Source of the DNA: Prostheceraeus crozeri
Lineage: Eukaryota > Platyhelminthes > Polycladida > Euryleptidae
Assembly (NCBI GenBank): GCA_907163375.1
Contig: CAJQUW010001043.1
Span: forward strand, 2,340,501 to 2,404,500
Direction of reading: 5' to 3'
Length of the DNA: 64,000 bases
Shown here: positions 19,786-30,782 of the stretch, piece after piece
Numbering within the stretch: the stretch's first letter is position 1
How the letters are laid out: every line of letters starts with the position of its first letter
The notes under the pieces: generated by a model
The model's input: only the letters and a program-made list of their open reading frames with translations
Databases searched by the model: none
Told to the model about the DNA's origin: nothing
Made by a program: the position numbers and the translations under genes

Positions 19786-19981
19786 TTATGTCATCCACGT
19801 TGGGTGGTTTTGGAATATATAGGTTGGATTCCATATGCATGGAGAGAGAGACTATTTTATTATCCTTGTGTCGACCATAATATAACCCATTCACTTAGAA
19901 AAGGATATCCCAAGTACCTTCTCCGAGCTCGTCGCATGTGATGGGTGTTGAATGATCTCCCTCCTTCTTATAGTAAGTGCA

Positions 19982-20466
19982 TCAATGTGATACCGGTAGG
20001 CAAATGTGATTACCATCCCAAATCTTTCTATAGGGAGTATCCTTGTCATCTCTCGCCTTCCACTCTTGAGCAAGAGGAGTAGGAATGTCCATATTTAATT
20101 TCACGTACTCCTCAATAATATCAAGTTGGTGGCGAATGTACGGACTCACGGGGATCAGTATGTAGTCCCCATACTGATTGTGCATTATCTTGACATCCGT
20201 GGAAGGGAGCATTCCCGTTTGGAGTACTACGCCATGATCGTCATAACGCAAGACTTGTTTAAATTTACGCTGTAGCGGTGTAGGATTATGTACCTTGGTT
20301 GTTTCTTCCACTGGCCACAGTTGTAGATGATCTGATCGTAGCGAACCTTGTAACGTTTGACCGCCATTTTGTCCCACTAGTGCAGCAGATGGAGTAGATG
20401 CCTGAAAATGAAAAAGATTGTATTAAGTTTACGTTCAAGGGAGGAGAGGGAGGAAAGTAGCGACTT
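19982..20466 (-). CDS. Polinton accessory protein with a small 5' intron
   Basis: The main exon encodes about 130 residues, including LPSTDVKIMHNQYGDYILIP and YRKIWDGNHICLPVS; the latter recalls the YKPI.G..M.I.VS ending of Polinton accessory proteins. Upstream, an ATG near 20470 is immediately followed by GTAAGT, and a strong acceptor (TTTTTCATTTTCAG) lies near 20402, suggesting an intron of about 67 bases. Function unknown. Confidence 0.4.
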
Positions 20467-20596
20467 ACCATTTTAGTTGGATAATAGAATAGGGAACTAG
20501 AGGGAGAGAAAATGAGCGTCCATCACTCGTGTGATTCAACGATGGAATGATTCTCACTGTGGAAGGCTCGCTATTTACATAGAAATGCTTGATTCT

Positions 20597-20622
20597 CATT
20601 GGATGATGATCCTCATTGGACA
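20597..20622 (-). promoter_or_regulatory. Two CCAAT boxes upstream of the rightmost Polinton gene
   Basis: ATTGG occurs twice within about 25 bases on the plus strand, giving two CCAATGAG sites on the minus strand. They lie about 130 bases upstream of the presumed start near 20470, a position that fits a minus-strand promoter. No TATA box is obvious beside them. Confidence 0.35.
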
Positions 20623-20696
20623 ATAACATCAAGCTGATTCCAAATCTGAAGTCCGTTACCAATCCGAGCCTTCATTCGCCCGCTGGAGCTGTTTCT

Positions 20697-21640
20697 TGGG
20701 AAATTCTAACTCTGTCGTTTTTCGTCAATCTCCCAAAATCTTAAATGGCGTGTCACATCTAAACGAAGACAGATATGAACAAGCCGTTTCTTTCACTGAA
20801 TTTGTCTCAGTCTTAGCTTTCAAACGAGCTATTGCACGACTTTCTACGATCTCTAGAACCAAAGTTGGAAGATCGGTGGGGGGGGGACGTCAGCGAAAAT
20901 TTTTCTCTCCGATTGCATTCAAATTCACTATACCGATGCAGAATTTCACGCTGAATCCGAATCTGGCCTCCGTTTTCCCATCCGGTGCCTCGTTTTGGCG
21001 CTACAGCCCAAAACGTCCAAAATTCTAACTCTGTCGTTTTTCGACAATCTCCCAAAATCTTAAATGGCGCCTCACATCTAAATGAAGACAGATATGAACA
21101 AGCCGTTTCTTTCAGTGAATTTGTCTCACTCTTAGCTTTCAAACGAGCTATTGCACGACAAAATCCGTTCACTGGAAGCCAAGATCGAAGCTAGCTCTCC
21201 CGAGGGGGGGTCAGTGAAATTTAATGAAACAAACTTTGGTCAGGGTCCCAGGTCGAAATGCCACACTTTGGAAAATTTTCAAAATTTTACCCATACAAAG
21301 TCACTCTGACACTTAGGATTTTTTCAGGTGAGCTCCGACCTAAAATCTTGTAACAGCTCTAACTTTTGAACGGCTGGTCCGATTGACTCGCGACAAAAAT
21401 GTCGTCGAGCAGTTTTTCTCCTCTTTCAAACGAGTAGCTGTAAGACAAAATCCGTCCACTAGAACCAAAGTTAGAAGATCGCTGTCGGGGGGGGGGGTTG
21501 GTGAAATTTGATGAAAAATGTTTTGGTAAAGGTCCCAGATCGAAATGACACACTTTGGAAAATTTTCAAAATTTTACCCATACAAAGCCACTCTGACACT
21601 TAGGATTTTTTCAGGTGAGCTACGACAGTCCACCCTCCCA
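20697..21640. repeat. Diverged tandem repeats of about 300-325 bp
   Basis: A block beginning AAATTCTAACTCTGTCG at about 20697 recurs at about 21018, with the following 140 bases nearly identical. A second block beginning GGTCCCAGGTCGAAATG at 21245 recurs at about 21532. Each unit also contains a G run (8-10 G) before TCAGTGAAA- or TTGGTGAAA-like sequence. At least three diverged units are present. No gene is seen here. Confidence 0.75.
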
Positions 21641-21830
21641 ACCTGGCCGGCACACCACGCCAACCTGGAGAGCACATCACACACCACCTCGCGCTACGAC
21701 GGCCGGCCAGAGGGGGGGGGACGGACGTCAGACACGAAGCAACACGGCGGCACACCACGACCGACTCGACTGACAGGAGGGGGGGGACGTCAGCGACGGC
21801 GGCCATCTTGCGCTATCCAGAAGTGGAGTT
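21641..21830. other. GC-rich spacer with G runs
   Basis: Cytosine-rich and guanine-rich tracts (GGGGGGGGG near 21711 and 21779) in an otherwise AT-rich region, directly after the tandem repeats. No coding signal is convincing. Confidence 0.4.
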
Positions 21831-21997
21831 TTACTTACTACTTCCAGCGATCCGGTTGAGACATTGTTTGCTCCACGCCCAAAGCGCATGAAGACTTCGC
21901 TTCATGAACAACTTGAAACAGAAATGTTGCTTCTTGAGACCATTCGTGTGGCCTCCAGACATCTGACCAAGGATTTTGGAAAGAGAAGGGACCACAA

Positions 21998-22180
21998 ATG
22001 AGACTTTTGTCAAAGTGTGCAAAATTCTTTTTTTTCACCCCAGTGTCATCGGCTTCTGTAGAAAGACTATTCAGCGAGGCGGGGATTTTCTTATCAAAGC
22101 TTCGAAAAAGGCTCAAGCCTGGCAAGCTCAGCGCTATGATTTACACAAAATATGCTTGTAAGTTAGAGACTGTATTATAA
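21998..22180 (+). pseudogene. hAT transposase C-terminal remnant
   Basis: The translated stretch VSSASVERLFSEAGIFLSKL, followed by RKRLKPGKLSAM, is the hAT-family dimerisation domain near the C-terminus of hAT transposases. Only about 55 residues are recognisable. Upstream bases 21840-21990 may be more of the same gene but are too decayed to read. I see no terminal repeats. Confidence 0.7.
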
Positions 22181-22229
22181 TTCAGTTCCTAGGTTTGCAT
22201 GAACATTTGTTATTCATCTGATATATTTC

Positions 22230-22760
22230 ATAACAACGTTTGTTAATCCATTGACATTTTTCTAGTGCATCGACTATTCTCTAGATTTTCATACCCGTAG
22301 AAACGTTTGTTAATCCATTGATATTTTTCTAGAGTATCAGCTATTCTCTTGATAGCCTTCATTGCCGCATGGTAGCGTTTTGCGTTTGTTAATCCATTGA
22401 TATTTTACTTCAGTATCTGCTATTCTCATGATTGTTTTTTTACCCGCATTTTGTTTGTTAATCCATTGATATTTTCTTGAGTATTTGCTTTTGCCTTGAT
22501 GGTTTTCAAAGTGACGCTTGTTAATCCATCGATGGTCTTCATTCGGCATCACGCGGGTCTCAAAGTAACGGTTGTTAGTCCATTGATAATTTATTGAAGA
22601 TCTGCTATTATTAGATTGTAGTACTGTCATTCGTAGGCCTTTATACATAATAGGGCCTACATGGGAGAGTTTTTATAATATGTAGCTTTCATCAATCCAT
22701 TGATATTTTTTAATGTTTGATGCCTTTTTAGCAGCAACGTTTGTCAATCCTTGGACAAAT
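22230..22760. repeat. Degenerate minisatellite, core GTTTGTTAATCCATTGATAT
   Basis: The core recurs at uneven spacing (about 55-75 bases), near 22235, 22303, 22385, 22446, 22506, 22566, 22690 and 22738, each followed by a variant of TTTTCTAGAGTATCTGCTAT. The copies are diverged, so the array is old. Confidence 0.75.
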
Positions 22761-23776
22761 TTTCAATGAACGTTTGTTTCTCGAATATAAATTTGTCTTT
22801 TTGCATTTGTGGCTTTATCATCAAAGTTAGATGGAATTGGAATTACACCGTACCTAAATACATGGGATGCGAGCGAGCGTATTATCACATATTCATAAAT
22901 CGGTAGTTGTTTTCTGTTGATAAGTCATAGAAATATGCGTAGGCGAAGTATTGACTTCATTGCTTGTATACAGGCACTGTACTTGTATTGTAAACTTAAA
23001 TATGATATTGCGATGAGCTAGAAGTTTGCCATGTTCATCACAAGTACGGCACCGCATGAAGTGAATCAGAGTGAATAGACATGCGAATATGTGCATGTAT
23101 AGGCCTATGTAATCGAAGACTATTTCGATGAAGTCGTCTTTATTGATTGACTAATCCCTGAAACAAAATGATAGATATTTTTGATCATTAGTAAAAACTT
23201 GCAATTTTTGGAAATTACAAAATAAGATAGATTGATATGCCAGTACTTTTTCATCCAAAAGATAGGTCAACTAAAAGCACTTAATCTCATCAGTTCAATT
23301 ACGAAAATCCGTTAATCGACTTGTAGTCCGAAAGAAGAGAACCATAAACCGTATATATGAAGAGTAATGAGCCATGGGAATTCTGATGGGAAATACTGAA
23401 AAATCCAGTGGGAATGGGATGGGAATGGGAATTCAAAATCAATTCCCACGGCAAGCCTGACAAATTTTCTATCGTAAACCAGCCTACCATAGTGAAATAT
23501 TATCCAAGTGAAATCAATCGACTAAAAATGGTTATGACGTGATGATTAGTAGTTATGACGTGATGCAAATTTCGTATTTCAAATAATATTCACTTTCTGT
23601 ATATTTGACCATTAGACCATTAACATCAATTAACCGTCGGAATGTGGAATAATGTTAGAGTAGTCTGGAAAATGAAAAGTAAAAATCTGGAAAAGTTTAG
23701 TCTAGAATAGGAAAAGTGAAATTTGGAAACCTAGTGAATGATAGCAATTTAATGAATACGGACTTCCAATGACAAT
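22761..23776. other. No gene seen; one transposon-end-like stretch
   Basis: AT-rich. Bases about 23365-23462 hold runs of GGGAATGGGA-type sequence ending in CGGCAAGCCTG, which matches the inverted end of the hAT-type MITE at 51659-52535. A partner end was not found, so this is probably a fragment. Confidence 0.45.
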
Positions 23777-23844
23777 ATCGGGGCTCGACCTCTGAACCAA
23801 AAGGTCTCTAAGCAAGCACTTAACCACTGTGCCACAGAGGTACC
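23777..23844 (-). repeat. tRNA-derived SINE head
   Basis: The minus strand has an A-box TGGCACAGTGGTTAAG and a B-box AGGTCGAGCCCC about 30 bases apart, with tRNA-like spacing. Pairing of the acceptor arm is poor, so a tRNA-derived SINE is likelier than a working tRNA. The SINE tail was not delimited. Confidence 0.6.
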
Positions 23845-24613
23845 AGAAAATAGCATTTGTTTAATTCTTTCTTATCTGATGACAGTTGCCGAACAATAAA
23901 AGTAGTTAATTATATCACTAATTAAATTATTGCACGATTAAAACCTCAGCTCTTCTCCATCTATTAAAAACCGAAAAATAGAATGAACTAAAAACAAAGC
24001 CTGGGTGCTTACACTTCAAGCTTAACGAAGTTAGGAGAAGATCAGGAGTGTTTCATTCATGAGACTTGAAAATTGACTGAATATCATCTTTTACATAACA
24101 GCATTAGAAACTTAGAATCCATGGTTACAAATTATTAGAAAATTACCAGGGTTACACGTATTAGCAATGATGTAAGAAATAGAGAAAAACATCATATCGA
24201 CATTGACAAAGAGTTGTCATTTTTTATTCTTTCAACATCATCATTATCCTCATCACTGTCATCACTCACATCAGCTTCATCATTCTCGTCATCATCAGAT
24301 CTCATCACGATATCATCAAAGTCTTCGTCACGGAATTCTAGGCATGGAATTCTAGATATTAACACCTGGAATGATCACTTCCCAAATTTCTTCCTTTCGC
24401 TTTACGATTCGAGGCCAATGACTTATCGAAGCAGCGAAGAGATTTCCTCACCGTTGCTTGCAATGTCCGCCGGGTAGCCGCACTCTGGTCTGTATACAAG
24501 TAAGGAGTGGAAGCTGTATTGGTGATACATCAAATGTTTCCCTCAAATTACATCATCTGTGAGTGAAATGTGCTGTAGCAAATTCACTGTTTCACACTTT
24601 ATCCATCGTTGTG
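23845..24613. other. Mostly non-coding; acidic low-complexity stretch
   Basis: Bases 24227-24335 read on the minus strand as an Asp/Glu-rich run (EDFDDIVMRSDDDENDEAD and following), ending in a stop near 24186. It could be a decayed terminal exon. No splice signal convinced me, so no gene is called. Confidence 0.3.
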
Positions 24614-25384
24614 ATGCCTTACAAGTGTTCTGCTGTGGGCTGTAAAACGCGCTACAAATCTCAGGTGGAAAATAGAAATGTAACTTTGCATCGATTTCCA
24701 CTTGAAAACCGGGAGATACTCAAATTGTGGCTACGACGTTTATCTCGTGAAAACTTTGTGCCGACCAAATACTCACGCTTATGTTCGCGGCATTTTAAAG
24801 AATCGGACTTTTTGACGGACATCTCGGACTCAAACGCGACACGTAGAAAACAGTTCGGCGAACGACGTAAGAAACTTCTTCGACGATTGAAATCCGGTGC
24901 GGTACCCTCCGTGTTTCCAGAATTACCGTCTTATTTTTCTACGACGATATCCGAACGGAGTACGGAGAGAGCAACCTCCTCTGCGCGTCGGGATTTCTTA
25001 AATCAAAGCTTCGAACAGATGGAAGCTGACCTTAATGAAACTGACCAAGTGGACTCGCTAGAGGCTATTGAGGAGAAGTTCTCGTCTGAAACCTCTCCCT
25101 CTGGATTTATGATTCACCGCCATGAAGGTATTCTTTACTTTCTGTACTTAGACCAGTCGTCCTCTCCACCCCAAGTCAAAGGATCTATAATAATTCATCC
25201 CAATTTGAAATTTGAAGTCTGCGGTTCTACAAGAAGTTATCCCCCATACCGATTTAAACATATCACGTCCACCGATACAATACGCCGCATGAGTATTCTA
25301 CTTAATCTCATGGCCTTCGTGAAGAGCAACTCTAATAAAGCCAATGAAGAAAATTTGAAAATGGATGCGATCGCCCTTTTGCGA
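24614..25384 (+). CDS. THAP-domain protein, 5' exon(s) (257 codons)
   Basis: The start ATG at 24614 gives MPYKCSAVGC, the usual THAP beginning. The C2-CH zinc module is C..(4)..C at residues 5-10, with C and H in LCSRHFKESDF near residues 55-58. The conserved Pro and a closing AVPSVFP near residue 103 are also present. The rest is a Glu/Ser-rich linker and a region with LYFLYLDQ and IIHPNLKFEVCG. A GTAAGT donor follows at 25385. THAP proteins bind DNA; many are P-element-type transposases or derived from them, and this could be either. Confidence 0.75.
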
Positions 25385-25634
25385 GTAAGTCATGCACATC
25401 ATATATTTAATTCATATCATAAATACAGTCTATGTATTCTATTCATTTTCATGTGTTTTATTCATTCTTGCATGGATACTACATGCATTTCAGATATATA
25501 ATAACATTTTATCATAGCGAATTGATTCAAGTTTTAATAGATATTCATCCGACAATGATTTTCAATCAAACTGCAACTTATTATAAATTGAATATACTTC
25601 ACTGATCAATTGATCTAAGGAGCAACTACGAGTA

Positions 25635-26083
25635 AATGTTATTTTTGACATCGACACTTGAATATTTCAGCTAACTGAATCCTTGGGCTCAGCCCTAGGG
25701 GCCACTATGCTCAAATTTCTAGCGACTCTCACTACATGTTATTTTTGACATTGACACTTGAATACTTCAGCTGACTGAATCCTTGGGCTCAGCCCTAGGG
25801 GCCACTATGCTCAAATTTCTGGCGACTCTCACTACATGTTATTTTTGACATTGACACTTGAATATTTCAGCTAACTGAATCCTTGGGCTCAGCCCTAGGG
25901 GCCACTATGCTCAAATTTCTAGCGACTCTCACTACATGTTATTTTTGACATTGACACTTGAATACTTCAGCTAACTGAATCCTTGGGCTCAGCCCTAGGG
26001 GCCACTATGCTCAAATTTCTAGCGACTCTCACTACATGTTATTTTTGATATTGACACTTGAATATTTCAGCTAACTGAATCCT
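25635..26083. repeat. 100-bp tandem array, about 4.5 copies
   Basis: Units start at 25635, 25735, 25835 and 25935, with a partial unit from 26035; the period is exactly 100 bases. Copies differ by a few bases only. Each unit carries a pyrimidine tract, a CAG acceptor-like site and a 78-base frame ending in TGA in the following unit. The last partial copy diverges after CTAACTGAATCC. Confidence 0.9.
25671..25748 (+). CDS. Candidate terminal exon of the THAP gene, inside a tandem repeat
   Basis: An acceptor (AATATTTCAG, ending 25670) is followed by 25 open codons (LTESLGSALGATMLKFLATL and five more) and a TGA at 25746-25748. The preceding exon ends in phase 0, so the frame continues without a break and gives about 282 residues. 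The same acceptor and exon recur in each 100-bp repeat unit, so which copy is used cannot be told from the sequence. Confidence 0.45.
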   Translation, partial: LTESLGSALGATMLKFLATLTTCYF

Positions 26084-27223
26084 AAAAAGATGAAGGCTCT
26101 AGGATTCATTAACCCTTTCCTTCGCTGCGTTGTTCCTGAACAACATTCAAGAGATTGATTCTAACAGTCTCGTCATTCGACTATTTGATCAGCGAATCAC
26201 GTCGCAGTATCACCCGAGATCTGAACTAGTCGAAAGGGGTGGTTTTCAACCAGGGGTACGCTCGGGGGGTGCCCGGGGAGGCCGAGCCTACCCACTTTCT
26301 TCATGGCCCAGTTCCGGGGGGGGCTCGGGTAGGCTCTCCAATTTTGAATGATTTATTGATAAAGATGGTGAAATCTGTAGTGAATATTTCACTAAAATAT
26401 GAAGGTGCTACACGCTTGTCATCCGTATTTCTTCGCTCTTCAAATTTTGGATGTCCAACAGAAAATTGGTGAGTACCTTTACATATTACTTACAAAAGCA
26501 AAAGGTAATGACGACATGACCCTGAACATATTAATTTGCTGAATCTCAGCAGCGAATAGCGTGTCGATGCTTGTGTTATCTTGTGCTAAAAATATTTGTA
26601 GTCGATAAACATTCGCACCAATCATAATAATTAAACAATTATTTCATCTATGTATTATCATTTGTTTTTGATAGTTAACAACCACGTCAAATGAAAAATG
26701 ATCGGATTTTTTGTGCTTGGATCTATATTAATCAATTCAAAAAAAGTTTCTGTTCAATCATATGATATTTCACGTGGTTTTTGTTGTTGATGTTGAGTTT
26801 TAACGTTATTGATGTATTGATTGTCCGTGTCGGTGTTGATAATTAGTTTCTTATACATCTTCGTCATTGCTGGGCCTTTGTCATGTCAATACAAGTAGTT
26901 AATAAAAGACGAAGTCCATTATTAAAGAGTATTAGATGATGTTACCTCTTAGATAATAATAATAATAAAAGAGCTCTATTTCGAAATGACATGCGCATAA
27001 CGATTAACAGTAAATAACAGTGAAGTTACAAGTCACAATGGGAAGGAAGGAGGTAGATCACGAGCGGGAGAAGAAGAAAAACGATATGGTGTCAATGTCA
27101 CGGGAGGAAGTCTGCGTGCAGCATTCGAGTTATGAAATTCCGGCCGGAATTGTTGTTGAATGCACTGCGTTGGAAGCTATGACCCTTTTGTCTAAGGTTT
27201 CGGTTATGGTTGGTGGTCGAAGC

Positions 27224-27658
27224 CTAAAACTTGTGTAGGACGTGGAATCTATTGGTCGTGGTTTTCTTAAACAGCCGTTTGTCTGATATTTCGACTGAAC
27301 CTCGCACATCAATTTGCTGGCAGCCTGGCAGTATTTGAAGCGAGCTTCCCAAATAATTGGCAATTCTTTTCCTTTTTGTTGTACTCACGAACCCCCACCA
27401 GCTGTGTGCCGCATACAGAAGGCGATTCAATATGAGAGCAATGTAGACTTGATGTAGAGTTTCGGGGCTTGCTCCTCGGCTTTTAATAATTTTGATAACG
27501 CATAGACTGCCATTCGATTTCTTAAGCTGATTTCGTATATGTTGGTCCATTTTCAGCCGATCAGTGAAGGTAACCCCGAGCACTTCAAGGTAGTGGCATC
27601 GTGTGATGTTTGGAATTTCTTCTGATAAATGCAGTTTTTGCTTTATTTGACACATCAA
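27224..27658 (-). pseudogene. LINE reverse-transcriptase C-terminal fragment inside the hAT element
   Basis: The translated stretch reads LEVLGVTFTDRLKMDQHI, then a YIALILNRLLYAAHSWWGF block, as found just after the polymerase domain in CR1/Jockey-group LINEs. Only about 140 residues remain. The neighbouring minus-strand frame at 27659-28012 may be unrelated. The LINE probably inserted into the hAT copy and then decayed. Confidence 0.55.
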
Positions 27659-28528
27659 TCACGATTTTGAAATGCTTAATGACCGGTAAAAGTCACAACA
27701 GCTTGCGGCAATTAAGCTCTCCTCCGTCAAATTTGTTTTAATGTGCGATAACTGCAATAGGCCTATTCTTTCATTCCATACGCCGAGGCCTATAAAAATA
27801 AAAGTGCTTTGGTGAAGTTGAAAAGGCATAGCCTTAATGATCAACCTGATAAGATTTGCTTTGAGGCATGAATCTTGGAATAATAAGGCCATTTCCTTCA
27901 TGGCTTCATTCTGTATAAAATGTGAAAGCCTAGCCCGACCCTTGCCTGTTAATAAGCTTTTATACGATATTCCATTTTGATAATTTATTGATGTTGTAAA
28001 AGCTGCATGCATATGTACAAGTAGATCAAATTACTTGCAAGAAACAAATTCTGCAGCACATGCAGCATTTTTCAGATGTTTTGTAGATAGCCGGTACCGG
28101 TGGGTAGGCTTGCCAAAGCGCAGATAGGCCTACAAATTTCCCAGATTCTTGATGCATATTGGTGGTCAGATTTCTTCCACCTTTTTATTCTCACACTTGT
28201 TACATCAAGGAATGAAGCACACGTCATTAAAGCTCATATGAGTCTGATTTTGATATGGATAGAGGATGATATTTGAATATTGCAGTTTATAGAATTTATA
28301 GCCGGACCGAGTTGAAAGGACACCTATAGGCATTTCATAATTGGTGCTTTTGTTTGCATGGGTTGCTGTGATCGCTGCCCACCACTACTATTTTCATTGT
28401 AGATTTACTTGATTAAGTCGATCTTTGGCTCTATGAAATACTACCTATGTATACACGTGTATAAAAACTATAGTTTGATGCATTTGTGATAATAGCATAT
28501 TTTCTTTTTTCATTGCAGGCACAATTAC

Positions 28529-30782
28529 ATGGATGGTAAGCCAGCTAAACGTCAAAGAAGTTTGTTGGACTTCTTTGGAAAGCAAGCTGCAGGTGATGAT
28601 TTATCATCCTCGCCAACGTCGACTCTACCTGCAGATACGGAGCCATCATTGCCATCAATGGCCTCGTCTCAAGAGACTGAAAGAACACAAGAAAATGACG
28701 AGAAAGGAGATGTCGATGAAACCTGGTCAGCCAAACAGAAACTCATCTTCATGCAAGCTAACGAATGGCTTATTATCAAGACTGGAAAGCTTGGGTGCAG
28801 TTTCTGTAGAGACTTTAAGACAACGAACTTGGGACCACACAGTAAGCAAGGTGTCCAATTGTCGAGAGAATGGGCAGCATGCGAAATATCTGCTGTCGAC
28901 AGCACAAATGACAAAGCGGACAAAGCCAGTCGCCAGAAGCATTTAAGAAACAAAGTGTATAGGCACAGGGACTCGAACGCTCACTGCGCTGTGCAAAAAA
29001 TTATGCAGGAAGGGAAATTGGATCAGATCGGAACTCTGTCGGCACAAATGGAAAATCGAAGCAAAGCGACCACTACAAAATGCCTCAGAACGGCATACTA
29101 CATTGCCAAAAATAATCGGCCCTATACAGACTATGAAACATTGATAGATTTTCAAGAGACCAATGGCATAGATTTGGGTCGAAATTTGCATTCTCATGAC
29201 ACATGTACAAGAATGATTGAAGTGATCTCGAGCACAATGCGTCGCCAACTCTGTGAGAAGATCAGAGGGAGCAAAAATGGAATCTCATTGATCATCGACG
29301 AATCAACCTCGCTATCGAAGCGATCATGTCTGATCATTTACATGCGTTCAAAGATAACCCCGGAGGATCCTCCATTGAATGTGTTTCTAGACCTTGTTGA
29401 ACTTCCTGCCCAGAATGCATCCACTGTGTTGAACTGCTTGATGACATCGCTAAAAGCCAATGGTTTCGATGACGCCTACCTGTCCTCCCATTTGAATTCC
29501 TTGTGCACTGATGGAGCCTCCGTGATGCTAGGAAAGCAAAGCGGTGTAGGAGCGCAGCTGAAAAAGCAATTTCCATCTATTGCGTTATGGCACTGCTTGA
29601 ACCACAGACTGGAGCTCAGTGTCTCTGACTCAATAAAGGCGGTGGACGGCATTTTTCACATTCAATCTATGCTATCGAAGCTTCACAATATGTACTCATA
29701 TTCCTCGAAGATGCAGCGGCAGTTGAACGATGTAGCAAGGAATCTCCATGTTCATCTGAAGAAGATTGGCAAAGTGTTCGATGTGAGATGGGTTGCCTCA
29801 TCGTACCGGACCGTCAACGCGATATGGAGTGACTATGCCGCCCTGGTCAAGCATTTCAATGAATTATCGAGGGATGACATAGTGAAATGGAATGAAAGAT
29901 ACACGTATTCGGGAATAGTTTCCAAACTCACGACCAAAGAGTTCATCGAAGATCTGGCACTCGTCAAAGATTGCTTAGCAGCACTTGCTGAATTGAGCGA
30001 AACTCTTCAAAATCGGACCATGACCATCAATATGACAAACAAGCACATTAAATGGACAATCTCTGCCCTGAAGACCATGCAATCTGGCGTGGCTGACGGA
30101 CAATATGCGTTTGACAAAATACAGGAAAATCTCAGTGTTGAGGCCGAAGGTGAACAAAGTAATTTTCATGGGTGTAGATTTGAAGGAATTTACCAGGAGA
30201 ACCCAGTACCAATCTTTCAGTCATGGTCGCTTCATTCAGGTATTGATCGACAACGTGAGCGCACGACTCTCGATTGAGACACAGGAGCCATGCTTGAAGT
30301 TGATAGATGTTCTCTACCCGGAAAACTGGCCTGAAGATTATGACATTCCCTGGCTTGAGGGTGAAAACACAATCCGACACCTTTGCGAGAGGTTCTTTAT
30401 TCCTCAGGAAGGAATTATTCCCTCATTCCGCGAATATATGTCAAACCCGATGAAAGTGCCTGGGGAAATTCAGAAGTCAATGATATATGGACTGGCCATG
30501 ATGATCCCCGTGAGTTCCTCCGAGGCGGAACGAGGCTTTTCCCAGATGAACTTGGTTTCCACTTCAAGTAGGTCTGTGCTAACGATGCAGAGCGTTTCGT
30601 CCCTTCTCTTTATAGGAGTCAATGGACCACCCTCCCATCTTTGGGATCCAGCTCCTAGTCTTGCTGAATGGTCGAAGCGACACCACCATGCAACCGACAA
30701 TCTCTTCAGAAAACGTATTGCTGTCATGGAGAAAGATTTGACTTCTGTCGAGAAAGTGTTCATTAAAACTACGGCTACTTAA
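28529..30782 (+). pseudogene. hAT transposase (ZNF862/KIAA1586-like group), one frameshift
   Basis: The first part (28529 to about 30160) starts MDGKPAKRQRSLLDFFGK. It has a zinc-finger-like C..C...H..H segment (GCSFCRDF to DSNAHC), then SLIIDESTSLSKRSCLIIYM with the first catalytic Asp region, SLCTDGASVMLG with the second, and LWHCLNHRLELSV. The second part, in another frame, runs to 30782 and contains the hAT dimerisation block PVSSSEAERGFSQMN near 30505-30550. A single indel near 30160 separates them; together about 750 residues. A strong acceptor (TTTTTTCATTGCAG) ends ten bases before the ATG, so an upstream exon probably exists. Confidence 0.85.

Larger units (their letters stand above)
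1..20690. mobile_element. Polinton/Maverick element, left end outside window
   Basis: A large virus-like DNA transposon recognised by its gene set: protein-primed polymerase B, chromodomain integrase, FtsK/HerA-type packaging ATPase, adenain-type protease, major capsid protein and small basic virion-like proteins. The left end lies before base 1. The right end is placed near 20.69 kb, where coding stops and a tandem-repeat zone begins; I could not identify terminal repeats. Two younger elements are inserted in it, a piggyBac type at 6463-8640 and a Ty3/Gypsy at 14831-19164. It is a fossil with several breaks spread over its genes, although many frames remain open. Genes are densely packed, often with 1-4 base overlaps. 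Confidence 0.9.

Noticed and set aside
23777-23844. Genuine tRNA gene
   Set aside because: A- and B-boxes are present but the acceptor and anticodon arms pair poorly, so it is listed as a SINE head.
24186-24335. Asp/Glu-rich minus-strand stretch as a terminal exon
   Set aside because: Trinucleotide-like composition alone can give this; no supporting upstream exon or splice site was found.
25635-26083. CRISPR-like array
   Set aside because: It is a contiguous 100-bp tandem repeat without unique spacers, in a eukaryotic genome.
27659-28012. Minus-strand frame of 117 codons next to the LINE fragment
   Set aside because: It does not resemble any part of a reverse transcriptase or endonuclease that I recognise, so it was not merged with the LINE call.
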